Source: Ostreococcus lucimarinus CCE9901 (taxonomy: Eukaryota; Chlorophyta; Mamiellophyceae; Mamiellales; Bathycoccaceae). From it: 64,000 nt of DNA. Numbering within the stretch: position 1 is the stretch's first letter; each line of letters opens with the position of its first letter. Under the pieces are notes generated by a model. The model was not told the DNA's origin, made no database searches, and saw only the letters and a list, made by a program, of their open reading frames with translations. A program made the translations under genes and the position numbers. This document shows positions 18,826 to 28,200 of this stretch, in pieces. The DNA lies in NCBI RefSeq assembly GCF_000092065.1, contig NC_009357.1, forward strand, positions 868,001 to 932,000. Direction: 5' to 3'.

Positions 18826-19326
18826 ATGCCGCCTAAGTTCGACCCGAACTCCGTTTTGGAGATTTTCATGCGCGCCACCGGCGGTGAAGTCGGCGCTGCG
18901 TCTTCGCTCGCGCCGAAGATCGGTCCGCTCGGTTTGTCGCCGAAGAAGGTCGGGGAAGACATCGCGAAGGAAACCGCCAAGGACTGGAAGGGTTTGCGCG
19001 TGACGGTGAAGCTCACCGTGCAAAACCGTCAAGCGAAGGTGTCTGTCGTGCCGACGGCCTCCGCCTTAGTCATTAAAGCGCTCAAGGAGCCGTTCCAAGA
19101 CCGCAAAAAGGTCAAGGGTATCTTGCACACGGGCAACTGCTCTTTGGACGACATCATCGAAGTCGCGCGCACTATGCGCCCGAGGTCTTGCGCCAAGTCG
19201 CTCGCCGGTACCGTCAAAGAAATTCTCGGTACGGCCAAGTCTGTGGGCTGCACCGTCGAGGGCGAAGACCCGTCGGACGTGCAAGAATCGATCGATTCCG
19301 GGGACATTGAAATTCCGGAAAAGTAG
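18826..19326 (+). CDS. RPL12: 60S ribosomal protein L12 (uL11)
   Basis: 166 residues, the usual eukaryotic length. It starts [20 protein letters not shown], matching the conserved MPPKFDP start, so ATG 18826 is chosen over an in-frame ATG 30 bp upstream. Family blocks seen: [76 protein letters not shown], and [20 protein letters not shown]. It belongs to the stalk base that contacts the GTPase-associated rRNA. A CTGAC at 18789-18793 followed by CACAG at 18817-18821 resembles the intron ends found elsewhere here, so an intron in the 5' leader is possible. I could not fix its donor. Confidence 0.97.
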   Translation: MPPKFDPNSVLEIFMRATGGEVGAASSLAPKIGPLGLSPKKVGEDIAKETAKDWKGLRVTVKLTVQNRQAKVSVVPTASALVIKALKEPFQDRKKVKGILHTGNCSLDDIIEVARTMRPRSCAKSLAGTVKEILGTAKSVGCTVEGEDPSDVQESIDSGDIEIPEK

Positions 19327-19509
19327 ATTTCGCGTTTTGCGTTCGTTAGCCGGAGTGTTATGGAAAAGAGTGATTCCACATTATATCGTCGTCCGCTCGT
19401 CTCGTCGCACGAATTCTCGTCAAGTGCTTGCGTTGTGTTCAATGTCTAATGCGGCTATTATGCGGCGCTACAATAAATCGATTTTGGGATCTTGTTGCGG
19501 GCGGTGGTG

Positions 19510-21702
19510 CTATGTGTCGCTTTCGTTCGCGTCGACCAAGGACGACGACGACGACGACGAACCGTTCTTCTTCGAACCGTTCTTCTTTCCGTTCGTTTTA
19601 AAGAAGGCACCAATACTTCCATTCTTCTTCGAGCCATTCTTCTTCCGGCTTTCGGTGGTCTCTTGCGGCGTGAACGTAGTGGAAATATTCTTTTGTTGCG
19701 CCTCGAGCTCTTGCTGTTGAGCGAGAAGCCGCGACTCCATCTCTGCCATTTCTTCGATGACTGCGTTCATTTCATTTTGAATGGCTTCCATGCGAAGCCG
19801 AATGGCCTCAGAGTCTTCTTCTTTCGCCGGAGTTTGCTTGGAAATTCTAGCGAGCATGGACGACACCTTGTCCTTTGTGTTCTCGACCGTCTTTCTCATC
19901 GCCGGCGCCTTCGGAGTCGTCTTTTCTTCTCGCTCAACGTTTTCTGAAACTTGTCTTTCTTCGTCTTCGGCATCTGGCGCGTTAGGGCGAATCGCGCGCA
20001 AAAGCGTGTTCATGCCTTCATCGAAGCTCTTTCTCGTGTCCTGAGCGGCTCGGTTGACGCGATCATTGATGGACTGCATGCGTGTCTTCCCGATGCCGTT
20101 CGAGGAGAGATTCGACAGCAAGCCGTCGTACTCTTTCGACGTCTCAACGCCGCTCTCCTTGGCCGCTTTTTTCAACTCGGTCGCTGCGGAAACCATAGTC
20201 GTGCGCGCTTCGACTTCCTTGAAGCTCATGGATCGAACCAAGCCTTGTAATCCAACGCGCATCTTCTCGAGCGTCTTTTCCTCCTCTGCGATTTTCTTAG
20301 CGTCCTCACCGTCGTCTCGCATGCGCTGGATCGTCGTAGATTGTTTGGCTATGTTGACTTGCTGGCGTTGGATACGTTTTTCTAACGAAAACATATCAGT
20401 CAACATTCCAGCGGTCTCCGCTACCCAGTTATCACCGCGGCCTTCCTTCACTTCGACCTTGAGCTCGGTGGGGTCGACTTGGAAGAAGCGATGCTTGAGC
20501 GCTTGCTCTGCGCTCGGGCGCTCGCGGGCTTCTTGATCATCCTCGGCTTCGTACGGCCTCGGACGGAGTAAATCTGCCGCCAACTCCCATCCCGCGCCAT
20601 CACCAGCGTCGAGAACAGCCGTCTTCGATCGACTAAGTTGACCTTTGTTCGCTTCTCTCCACTTTTGCAAGTCGTACTTGAACTTTTTCAATCCGCGGTT
20701 GAAGCTTTGCAACCCACTGTTCGTGCGCAAGCTCGGCATGGCGAGCTGCATTAGTACGATTCCAGTGCTATACATATCGAATCGATCTGGTCTGTGTGAT
20801 AGCCATGCCGTGGTACCGGCCGCGAGCGCGACAGGTGCGAACATCTTTCGCAGATCGGGGGCGTCGTCCGTCGGAATTAAAAATTCCTCGGGAGGCGCGT
20901 ATTTCGGATCCATGATGGTTTCATCCGGGGTGAAATTCATCCCAGATCTGAAGCACGCACAAGCGCCGAGATCGATCACTTTAAATTCAGGCGTCGGCTC
21001 TCTCGCGAGCACGAGATTGTGCGGTTTCACGTCGCGATGAACCAACCCGGCGCGATGCATCGCCATCAGACTCGACAAGAGCTGCGAAATCGCGCGTTGC
21101 GTGATCTCGAGTTCCACCGCAGCGTCGCCGCGATACACGTCATCACGATCCAGTAATGCCTTCGCGAGTCCAGTGGGATAATCTGGCTGCGCGAGATATT
21201 GCGCCAACGTGCGATCGCCCTGGTATCTCCACACCAACCACAAGCCTTCCTTGCTCAACGCGTCGTTCGTCCCGGATGCCAACCAATCGTCCCGAGTCAC
21301 GCGAAACGATCCCACGAACTCCGCGCACGCCCCCTTCGCGTCTCGACTCACTCGATCGTTCATCCAAGACTCGATCTCCTGCAACTCCGCCGCGCCCTCG
21401 ACCGTGAGCTTCGGGCGCTTGAGCACCACGGCGTCGCCTTTGCGCAACCCGCGCGCGTCGTTCACCGCCACTCGTCCCTCGTACACCACCCCGAACGACC
21501 CCTCACCGATCTGACGCTCCATCTCAAAGTCACTCTTCTTATACTTGCTCCCGTTCACGACCACCAGCCCCCGTCGTCGTCGTCCCTCGCGTCTCCGCGT
21601 CGTCGCCGCGCGCGCGTCCGCTCGCCGCCCCTCGCCCCGCCGTCCACGCCCGACGCCCGCCGCATCCCGCGCGCCCTCGCGCGCGCCGAGCGACGTCGCC
21701 AT
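19510..21702 (-). CDS. STN7/STN8-type thylakoid protein kinase
   Basis: 730 residues from ATG 21702; the longer frame upstream starts only at TTG. An Arg/Ala-rich N terminus of about 60 residues could target the plastid. Kinase domain: GEGSFGVVYEG (near residue 65), VVLKRPK, catalytic HRDVKPHNLVLA (about 222), and DLG in place of DFG as is usual for STN kinases. The family block MDPKYAPPEEFLIP, then RPDRFDMYSTGIVLMQLAMP and FNRGLKKFKYDLQKW follow. STN7/Stt7 and STN8/Stl1 phosphorylate LHCII and PSII core proteins; PPEE here looks closer to STN8. Beyond about 470 there is a long helical extension and a tail of repeated KKNGS units ending in poly-Ser. The extension is not part of the plant enzymes I know. 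Confidence 0.85.
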   Translation of the reverse strand: MATSLGAREGARDAAGVGRGRRGEGRRADARAATTRRREGRRRRGLVVVNGSKYKKSDFEMERQIGEGSFGVVYEGRVAVNDARGLRKGDAVVLKRPKLTVEGAAELQEIESWMNDRVSRDAKGACAEFVGSFRVTRDDWLASGTNDALSKEGLWLVWRYQGDRTLAQYLAQPDYPTGLAKALLDRDDVYRGDAAVELEITQRAISQLLSSLMAMHRAGLVHRDVKPHNLVLAREPTPEFKVIDLGACACFRSGMNFTPDETIMDPKYAPPEEFLIPTDDAPDLRKMFAPVALAAGTTAWLSHRPDRFDMYSTGIVLMQLAMPSLRTNSGLQSFNRGLKKFKYDLQKWREANKGQLSRSKTAVLDAGDGAGWELAADLLRPRPYEAEDDQEARERPSAEQALKHRFFQVDPTELKVEVKEGRGDNWVAETAGMLTDMFSLEKRIQRQQVNIAKQSTTIQRMRDDGEDAKKIAEEEKTLEKMRVGLQGLVRSMSFKEVEARTTMVSAATELKKAAKESGVETSKEYDGLLSNLSSNGIGKTRMQSINDRVNRAAQDTRKSFDEGMNTLLRAIRPNAPDAEDEERQVSENVEREEKTTPKAPAMRKTVENTKDKVSSMLARISKQTPAKEEDSEAIRLRMEAIQNEMNAVIEEMAEMESRLLAQQQELEAQQKNISTTFTPQETTESRKKNGSKKNGSIGAFFKTNGKKNGSKKNGSSSSSSSLVDANESDT

Positions 21703-22324
21703 CCCACGCCGACGCTCGACCGCCTCCGCGCCTCTTCTTCGCGCCTCCCTCGGCGCTCGCGCGCGCCTCGCGTCTCGATTCAAATATCTTCGAGCTCGTT
21801 ATCCGACGCTTTCGGGTCGTCTTCGCGCCGCTCGCGCGCCCCTCTTCGCCGTCGCGCGCGCGTTCGCGTCGTTTTCGAATCCGCTTCCGTTTCGCGCGTC
21901 GTCGACGCGCTTCCGCGTCGACGCGCGTCCGCGTCCGCGTCGCGATGTCGCGTCGATCGCCCGCGGGATGGGTCGCCGTCCCGCGACCCCCTCGCGTGGA
22001 GTCGCGACCCGTCGATGGGTGTCACGAGACCGGTCGGTCGTCACACACGGACTAACCGCGTCGTAAGGTGCGGAATAAAGTACGGCGTTTCATACACGAT
22101 CGCGCGGTCCGCGACGTCGCGACGTCGCGGTCGCGCGCGCGAGACGCGCGCGCGCGCGCGCGACGCGCGACGCGAGAGACGCGACCGTTCTCGACGCGCG
22201 CGGATTCGCAGAGACGATCGCGGAACCGGCGCGCGACCGCGAAGAGGGAAGAAGGTCTCGAGACGAACGAACGCACGACTCGGCGTCGCGAAGAACGACG
22301 GACGACGGCGCGCGCGCGCGCGCG
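21703..22324. promoter_or_regulatory. 622-bp bidirectional promoter region
   Basis: Gap between divergent genes for the STN-type kinase (minus) and the BRITTLE1-like carrier (plus). It is very GC-rich with alternating CG runs, except for a stretch with lower GC near 22040-22100. Long Arg-rich open frames crossing it on both strands look like composition artefacts. I see no RNA gene and no clear TATA element. An AAG|GTGCGG near 22066 resembles a splice donor but no matching acceptor was found. Confidence 0.4.
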
Positions 22325-23650
22325 ATGGCGGACGCGCGACGGAGGCGCGATGTATGCGCGACGACGCGCGCGGGCGGGCGACGCGAACGACGCGGCGGGC
22401 GGTCAGACGGCCGGGAATGGGTCGGGACGGCGTCGGGACGACGACGCGCGACGCGCGAGGACGACGCGGAGACGCGGACGCGAACGCGAGGATGGGTGAT
22501 TCGCGACGCGCGCGCGCGTGCGACGGCGGTGACGTCGTCGACGTCGATGGGGACGGCGGGAGGGGCGGGCGCGGGCGCGGGCGGGCGGCGGTGGAGGTTT
22601 TTGGCGGCGGCGGCGACGCGCGCGGCGGCGACGAAGGCGGCGACGGGACGCGGCGCGACGCGCAAGGCGAACGGGGGGGGCGCGAAGCCGCGGCGGCGAG
22701 AGAAAAAGTTGTCGAGGAAGGAAGAGGCGGGTCGGCGGTTGGCGAGCGGGACGCTGGCGACGGTGTGCGTGCGCACGGTGCTCGCGCCGCTGGAGAGGGT
22801 GAAGATTGAGTACCTGTTGAATCGCAGCGCGCTCAAGCTCGAGGCCATGGTGGGGGGGATATTGCGCACCGAAGGCGCGCTCGGATTTTGGAAAGGGAAC
22901 ATGCTCAACATCGCGCGCACGGCGCCGTTCAAGGCGATCAACTTTTGTGCGTTCGACACGTATCGCGAAATCGTCAACCGCACTTTTCCCGAGGGCAGCG
23001 ACGCGAGGAAAATCGGCTTGGTGTGCGCTGGCGCGGGGGCGGGAATGACGGCGGTCGTCACGTGTTTTCCCATGGATGTTTTGCGCACGAGACTGCTCAC
23101 GACGGGTGGGAAGGAAAAGTACGGCTCGTTCTTCGCGTGCGTGAAGATGATGTACCGACAAGAGGGCGCGAGCACGTTTTATCGCGGCATCACGCCGGCG
23201 CTCGTGTCCATGGTTCCGAACGCGGCGGTGTATTATAGCGTCTACGACGGGTTAAAGAACCGCAGATTAGCCCAACTCAACGCAGAGCTCGCGGCGACGC
23301 GGAAGAAGAGCGGATCGAAACAAGCAGAGGAAAATTCTGTGAAAAACATCGAGCAAAAGAACATGATGCTGTACGGCGCCGTCGCGGGCGTCGCCTCGGA
23401 AGCGTCGACGTACCCATTCGAGGTCATCCGTCGGCGAATGCAAATGCAAAGCGGTCGATCGTCCACCGCCATGGTGTTCGGTCGAAAAGCGCTCCTGAGT
23501 ATGGCCACGACGCTTCGCTCCGTCGCGCGCGAATCCGGCTTGAAGAGCCTCTACGCCGGTCTCGGTCCGAGTTGCGTGCAAGTTCTCCCATCCGCCGCGC
23601 TCGGGTACTACACGTACGAGATGTTCAAGCTGCTGTTAGAAGTAGATTAA
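22325..23650 (+). CDS. BRITTLE1-like (BTL) mitochondrial carrier family protein
   Basis: 441 residues from ATG 22325, with a second candidate ATG at 22547. About 125 Arg/Ala/Gly-rich residues precede three carrier repeats. Each repeat has its P-x-[D/E]-x-x-[K/R] type signature: PLERVKIEYLL, PMDVLRTRLLT and PFEVIRRRMQMQ. The blocks FWKGNMLNIARTAPFKAINF, YRGITPALVSMVPNAAVYYS and LYAGLGPSCVQVLPSAALGY match plant BTL proteins, annotated as probable adenine nucleotide transporters. The long N terminus could direct it to plastid or mitochondrion; the carrier fold does not say which. Transport substrate is inferred from family resemblance only. Confidence 0.85.
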   Translation: MADARRRRDVCATTRAGGRRERRGGRSDGREWVGTASGRRRATREDDAETRTRTRGWVIRDARARATAVTSSTSMGTAGGAGAGAGGRRWRFLAAAATRAAATKAATGRGATRKANGGGAKPRRREKKLSRKEEAGRRLASGTLATVCVRTVLAPLERVKIEYLLNRSALKLEAMVGGILRTEGALGFWKGNMLNIARTAPFKAINFCAFDTYREIVNRTFPEGSDARKIGLVCAGAGAGMTAVVTCFPMDVLRTRLLTTGGKEKYGSFFACVKMMYRQEGASTFYRGITPALVSMVPNAAVYYSVYDGLKNRRLAQLNAELAATRKKSGSKQAEENSVKNIEQKNMMLYGAVAGVASEASTYPFEVIRRRMQMQSGRSSTAMVFGRKALLSMATTLRSVARESGLKSLYAGLGPSCVQVLPSAALGYYTYEMFKLLLEVD

Positions 23651-23759
23651 TTCGTCACAGGATCGTTCGCGCGACGATCTGACGATAGATTATTTTAATA
23701 AAAACAGGCGCCGAGGACGCGACCGACGGCGCCGCCCTCCACACCGCGACGCGCTCGAC

Positions 23760-24482
23760 ATGTCCGCGCAGTTCACGCGCGCGGGCGACCCGAACGATGA
23801 CCGCGGTCCGTCGATGATGGTGCGACACGCCGAGCAGCGCGCGCGCGAGGCGGCGGCGAACGCCGACCGGTACCTACGCGAGACGTTCCCGAGAGCGAAC
23901 GCGACGACGCTGGCGCTGGCGCTCAAAGAGTTCAACAACGACGTCGCGCTGGCGAAGGACGCGTTGAAGGAGTTCTTCGAAGAGGAAGACGGAGGCGGTG
24001 GGCGAGGACGGCGACGGGGACGGGGACGAGGCGGGGAGGAGGACGCGCGACGCGACGGAAAGCGACGGCGCCGCGACAAAAAGGAGAAGCGAGAGAAGGA
24101 TAGAAAGCACAAGCGCAAACACAGGCGACGCTCGCGTTCGCGTTCGCGTTCGCGTTCGCGCGAGAGATGGCGCGAGCGACGACGGGACGAAGAGGCGGCG
24201 CCGCGACGCGCGTTCGGTAACGACGAAGAGGAGCGCCGAGCCGAGCTCGCGGAGGCTCGCAAGAAAGACGAAGAGGCGAGACAGAAAGAGATCGTCGCCA
24301 GACTTCGCGCGCACGGCGACGTGAGCGTGATGCGCGAGCAAGAGATACTTCGCCAGAAGTTGCAAATCGCCCATCGCGTCGGCGACGCGAGCGAAGCGGA
24401 ACGCATCAAGGCTTTGCTGTCAGTCGACGACGCGCTCGCGAAAGCCGCGAAGAGTAACTACGGCTTTCGACCCGGAGATTGA
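23760..24482 (+). CDS. Arg/Ser-rich nuclear-type protein
   Basis: 240 residues. The first 75 residues look helical and Ala-rich, ending in EFNNDVALAKDALKEFFEEE. A Gly/Arg stretch and a Lys/Arg stretch (KKEKREKDRKHKRKHRR) come next, then an RS repeat encoded by the hexamer TCGCGT repeated about four times (24132-24155). The C-terminal 90 residues are charged helix (RRAELAEARKKDEEARQKEI) ending in SNYGFRPGD. RS domains are typical of splicing factors, but there is no RNA-recognition motif, so a splicing role is only suggested. It is downstream of the BTL carrier on the same strand and converges with the next gene. Confidence 0.75.
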   Translation: MSAQFTRAGDPNDDRGPSMMVRHAEQRAREAAANADRYLRETFPRANATTLALALKEFNNDVALAKDALKEFFEEEDGGGGRGRRRGRGRGGEEDARRDGKRRRRDKKEKREKDRKHKRKHRRRSRSRSRSRSRERWRERRRDEEAAPRRAFGNDEEERRAELAEARKKDEEARQKEIVARLRAHGDVSVMREQEILRQKLQIAHRVGDASEAERIKALLSVDDALAKAAKSNYGFRPGD

Positions 24483-24540
24483 TCGCGCCGCGCGCGCGTT
24501 TTAGGAAAACTACGCTACTAGATACATTAATCACATTTCG

Positions 24541-25218
24541 CTACCGTAGTCGAGACGCCTTCGCCTTCGTCGTCGTCGCCGCGAGACGCGGATCGAGCCC
24601 CAAAACATCCCCCAAGACGACGTACGCGCACGCCGCGCACGCCCCGACGAGGTGTCCTATCTCGATCCCTCGCAACACGCTGTTCGGCCACGCGAGCCAC
24701 GCGCGCTCCCAATCCAGCGCCGTCGCGCACGCGCCGCACCACGCCCCCGCCGCGCTCCCGAGCGCCGCCGCTCGCGCGCTCGCCTCCCTCGCCGTTCGCG
24801 CGCGCCCGTCCACGAACACCCGCTTCACGTCTTCCCCGTACGTTCGCAACGCTTCCTTCACCGTCTTCTCGTCACCGTCGCCGTCGTCGCGCGCGAGCGC
24901 GAACGCCGTCGTCGTCGTCGCGCTCAGCGCGCGCGCCGCCCGCCACGTCCCGCGCGCCGTCTCCGCCGCCGCGCGCGCGCCCGCGCCGAGCGCGCTTCCC
25001 GCGAACGCCCCGGCCGCGACGAACCACGCGCACGCGCCCAGGACGTGCGCGACGCCCGCGACGACGCCCGCGACGCGCGCGTCCTCGACGCCGCGAACCG
25101 TCATCGCGCGTCCCGCGACGCGCGCCGCCATCACCGCGCGCGTCGCGTCGACGCGCGACGCGCGACGCACCGCGAGCGCCGCCGTCTCGATCGCGCACGC
25201 GACGGTCTCGCGCCGCAT
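24541..25218 (-). CDS. Ala-rich protein with membrane segments, unknown
   Basis: 225 residues from ATG 25218. About half the residues are Ala, Val, Gly or Thr. Hydrophobic segments include VAGVVAGVAHVLGACAWFVA and, near the C terminus, LVGACAACAYVVLGDVLGL, with a charged middle (DDGDGDEKTVKEALRTYGED). I do not recognise it. High GC makes false long frames common here. This frame is preferred because it has sensible hydrophobic blocks, ends 58 bp from the convergent RS gene, and starts 81 bp from the divergent Strawberry notch gene. It could be a plastid membrane protein; that is a guess. Confidence 0.5.
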   Translation of the reverse strand: MRRETVACAIETAALAVRRASRVDATRAVMAARVAGRAMTVRGVEDARVAGVVAGVAHVLGACAWFVAAGAFAGSALGAGARAAAETARGTWRAARALSATTTTAFALARDDGDGDEKTVKEALRTYGEDVKRVFVDGRARTAREASARAAALGSAAGAWCGACATALDWERAWLAWPNSVLRGIEIGHLVGACAACAYVVLGDVLGLDPRLAATTTKAKASRLR

Positions 25219-25299
25219 CGCGCGCGCGTCGCGCGGTGCCGCGGTGCCTCGAATTTCAAGCGTCGCGTCAAACGTCGTCGCGCGTTCGACGCGCGCGCG

Positions 25300-28200
25300 A
25301 TGCGCGCGGCGCCGGGCGACGACGAGGTGATGCGCGACTACGTCCAGCGCCTGGCGGCGCGGCAGATGGAGGCGCGACGCGAGCGGAAACCGCGCGCGCC
25401 GCGAAGAGAGCGCGCGCGCGTCGTCGACGCGGCTCGACCGCGAGACGAGGAGGACGACGCGCGACGACGCGTCGACGCGCTGGACGCGAGCGGTGCGGAC
25501 GGCGAGGGCGACGCGAGGGACGCGGAGTACGAGCGGTACGCGCCGACGCACGGAACGATCGCGGGAGGACCGCATCCGGATCCGGTGGTGGAGACGGGAA
25601 CGCTGGCCAAGGTGGCGCCGCCGAAGCCGACGTACGAACACGGGATACGGGATCTGTGCGACAGCGGTGGACTGAGCGCGCTGCAGATGGAGTGCGTGAC
25701 GTACGCGTGCATGCGACACGAGCAGAGACTGCCGGGAGAGCGAAATGAAAGGGCGGGATTTTTCTTGGGAGACGGCGCGGGCGTGGGGAAGGGACGACAG
25801 ATCGCGGGATTGGTGTACGAACACGTGCGACGGGGAGGGAGACGGGTGCTGTGGGTGAGCACGAGCGCGGATTTGAGGTACGACGCCGAGCGGGATTTGA
25901 ACGATTTGAACGCGAAACCAAAGGTTGAGGTGATTCCTAAAAATACCGCGGCGATGCCGCGCGGAGACTTGAGCGAGCACCTCGACTCGGGCGTCGTGTT
26001 TTCCACGTACTCTTTGCTCACGCAGGGCACGGCGAAAGTCAAGAAGGACAAGTATTCGAACAATGACGAGATTCTGAAGATGATCACCAAGAACAGCCGA
26101 CTGGAGCAGTTTGTGACGTGGCTCAAGGAGGATGAGCGCGGGCCGCTCATAGTTTTTGACGAATGTCACAAGGCCAAGAACTTGTACAACTCGGGTGGCA
26201 AACCGACCAAGACCGCTTTGTGTGTGGTGGCGCTGCAACTCGCGATTCCGGACGCGCGTGTGCTGTATTGCTCCGCCACCGGCGCGAGCGAACCGAGGAA
26301 TTTGGGCTACATGACGCGCCTGGGTCACTTTGGATGGGCCGACACATTCGACATGTTGCAAAAGCTCGAGAGCGCGGGTCTGGGTGCGTTGGAGATGTTC
26401 GCGTGCGGGCTCAAGGCCACGGGAAGCTATCTTTGTAGGACGCTTTCGTACGAGCAGGCGGAGTTTGAACTCGTCGATTGTCCGATTTCGGAAGAGTTGA
26501 AAATGATGTACAATCGTAGCACCGAGTTGTGGGTCTTGTTCAAAAAAGTTGACGAAGCGATTTCCAAGTTACGCGGCATGGGCGGTGAAGAGTGGGTGAC
26601 CGCGAACGAGAAGAGCGCCAAAGCGCTCAACAGATTGTTTTGGGCGACGCACCAGCGATTTTACCGTCAGATGTTGCTATGCGCAAAAGTTCCTGAACTC
26701 GCGAAGCTCGCTCGAAAAGCCGTCACGCAGGAAAACTTGGCTGTTGTGATCGGACTTCAGAGCACTGGTGAAGCCAGCCTCACGCGCATGGCTGACGAAG
26801 CGAACGATGAAGATGACGAAGACTTCGTCAGCTCTCCCGCTGAGATGCTCACGAACTATCTCAAGAACAATTTCCCCACAACTTCGTGCCGCGCGTCTGC
26901 GAACAACGCCAGACTTTGGGACACTGTTTTGGCCGATGTTGTGCGCGTCGTCAACACGTGGTGCTCGCAAGAAACCATCGTCGAAGTGCTTGGTCGTAAT
27001 CCGCTTGATGACAACGTCCCAGCTGCGAACGCGGTTGGTGCCGCGGCGAGGGATGATGACATCGAAGTCGTGCATGAGAAAGGGCTGGACGAGGTGCTCG
27101 CCGAGCGCTTAGAGGCGGCCAAACTCGCCGGCAACTTTCTAGATTTGACGGATGACGACATCGAACGACGCGCGCGAAATGGGGTCAACGAGGCTCAGAT
27201 ACGCGATCTCGAGCGCATGGAGGAAGCAAACGCTGCGAATGAGCAGGCGCGACGAGATCGTCTGATTGCTGAGGAACGTCAGCTGGCAGAGTTGAATCGT
27301 CGACGCGTTGAAGAAGCTTTGGCCGCGGCGCCGTCGCCGAGTTCGAACGATGAAAATTTGCCGCCTCCGATGAGTCCACCGCCAGAACGACAAGCGCTCG
27401 TGGAAAATCGTCAGCAGATTTCACAGTCGGGAAATAAGAGATCTTCTCGGAGCGATGATGGTTCGGATCTGCCGCCCAATCCGCGACAGAAGGTTGCCGG
27501 CGCAATTCGCGACGTCGACATCATCGAGATAGACCTTACTTCTTCAGATGATGAGTCGCGAGATGCTTTCAATTCAAGTGTGCAGAAACGTCGAGAAGAG
27601 TTCGCGCGCAACGGTCAGATACTCAGTGGTGCCGCGCATACTATGGATATTCCGGCGCCGGCTCGTCCCGACGCTCCCGTCGCTTCTGGCTCTGGGATGC
27701 ACTTTTCCCGGGCAAACGCGCCTGATCCGCCCAAACCGGCCGTGAACGCTCTTGAACGACTACGCCGTTTCGTTCCAGCAGATCACGCTCCACCGCGCGA
27801 CGCGCCTCGCGCGAATGCAGGTGTTGTCCGAGTGAAACCCGAGCCTGTTCAAGGAGATCGCCGCCGCGCCGCCGCGCCGGTGAACCTTAAGGACGAGTTC
27901 GCCAACGCAGACGCGGAAGATTCAGACAGCGACGGCGCGCGAGAAGAGCTCTCGGATATGGACGAACCATTACCTGACGATGACGTCGAAAACCAGCATC
28001 TCGTGCACATCCGCGCTCTTTTGCTTCGAGCGGTCGACTCGTTGCAGCTTCCACCAAATCCGCTCGACAATCTCATCGCGCTCTGCGGTGGACACGAGCA
28101 CGTCGCCGAGATGACTGGCCGAAAGCTGCATCAGGTCCGACAGGAGAACGGCAAAATTATGACTCGAAAGCGTATGGACGATACGGACGCCGCGAACGCC

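Noticed and set aside
21199-22546. Arg-rich plus-strand frame through the kinase gene and divergent promoter
   Set aside because: Antisense to the STN-type kinase N terminus. No recognisable domain and mostly Arg/Ser.
23814-23830. ATGATGGTGCGAC in the RS-rich gene as another start-codon splice donor
   Set aside because: It resembles the delta-COP and SEC63 motif, but the frame stays open on both sides and encodes MMVRHAEQ in a helix, so it is probably just coding sequence.
24652-25299. Upstream extension of the Strawberry notch frame
   Set aside because: Very Arg-rich, antisense to the Ala-rich membrane protein gene. ATG 25300 gives a sensible start.
25219-26361. Upstream extension of the minus-strand Ala-rich gene
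   Set aside because: Runs antisense through the conserved helicase lobe of Strawberry notch.
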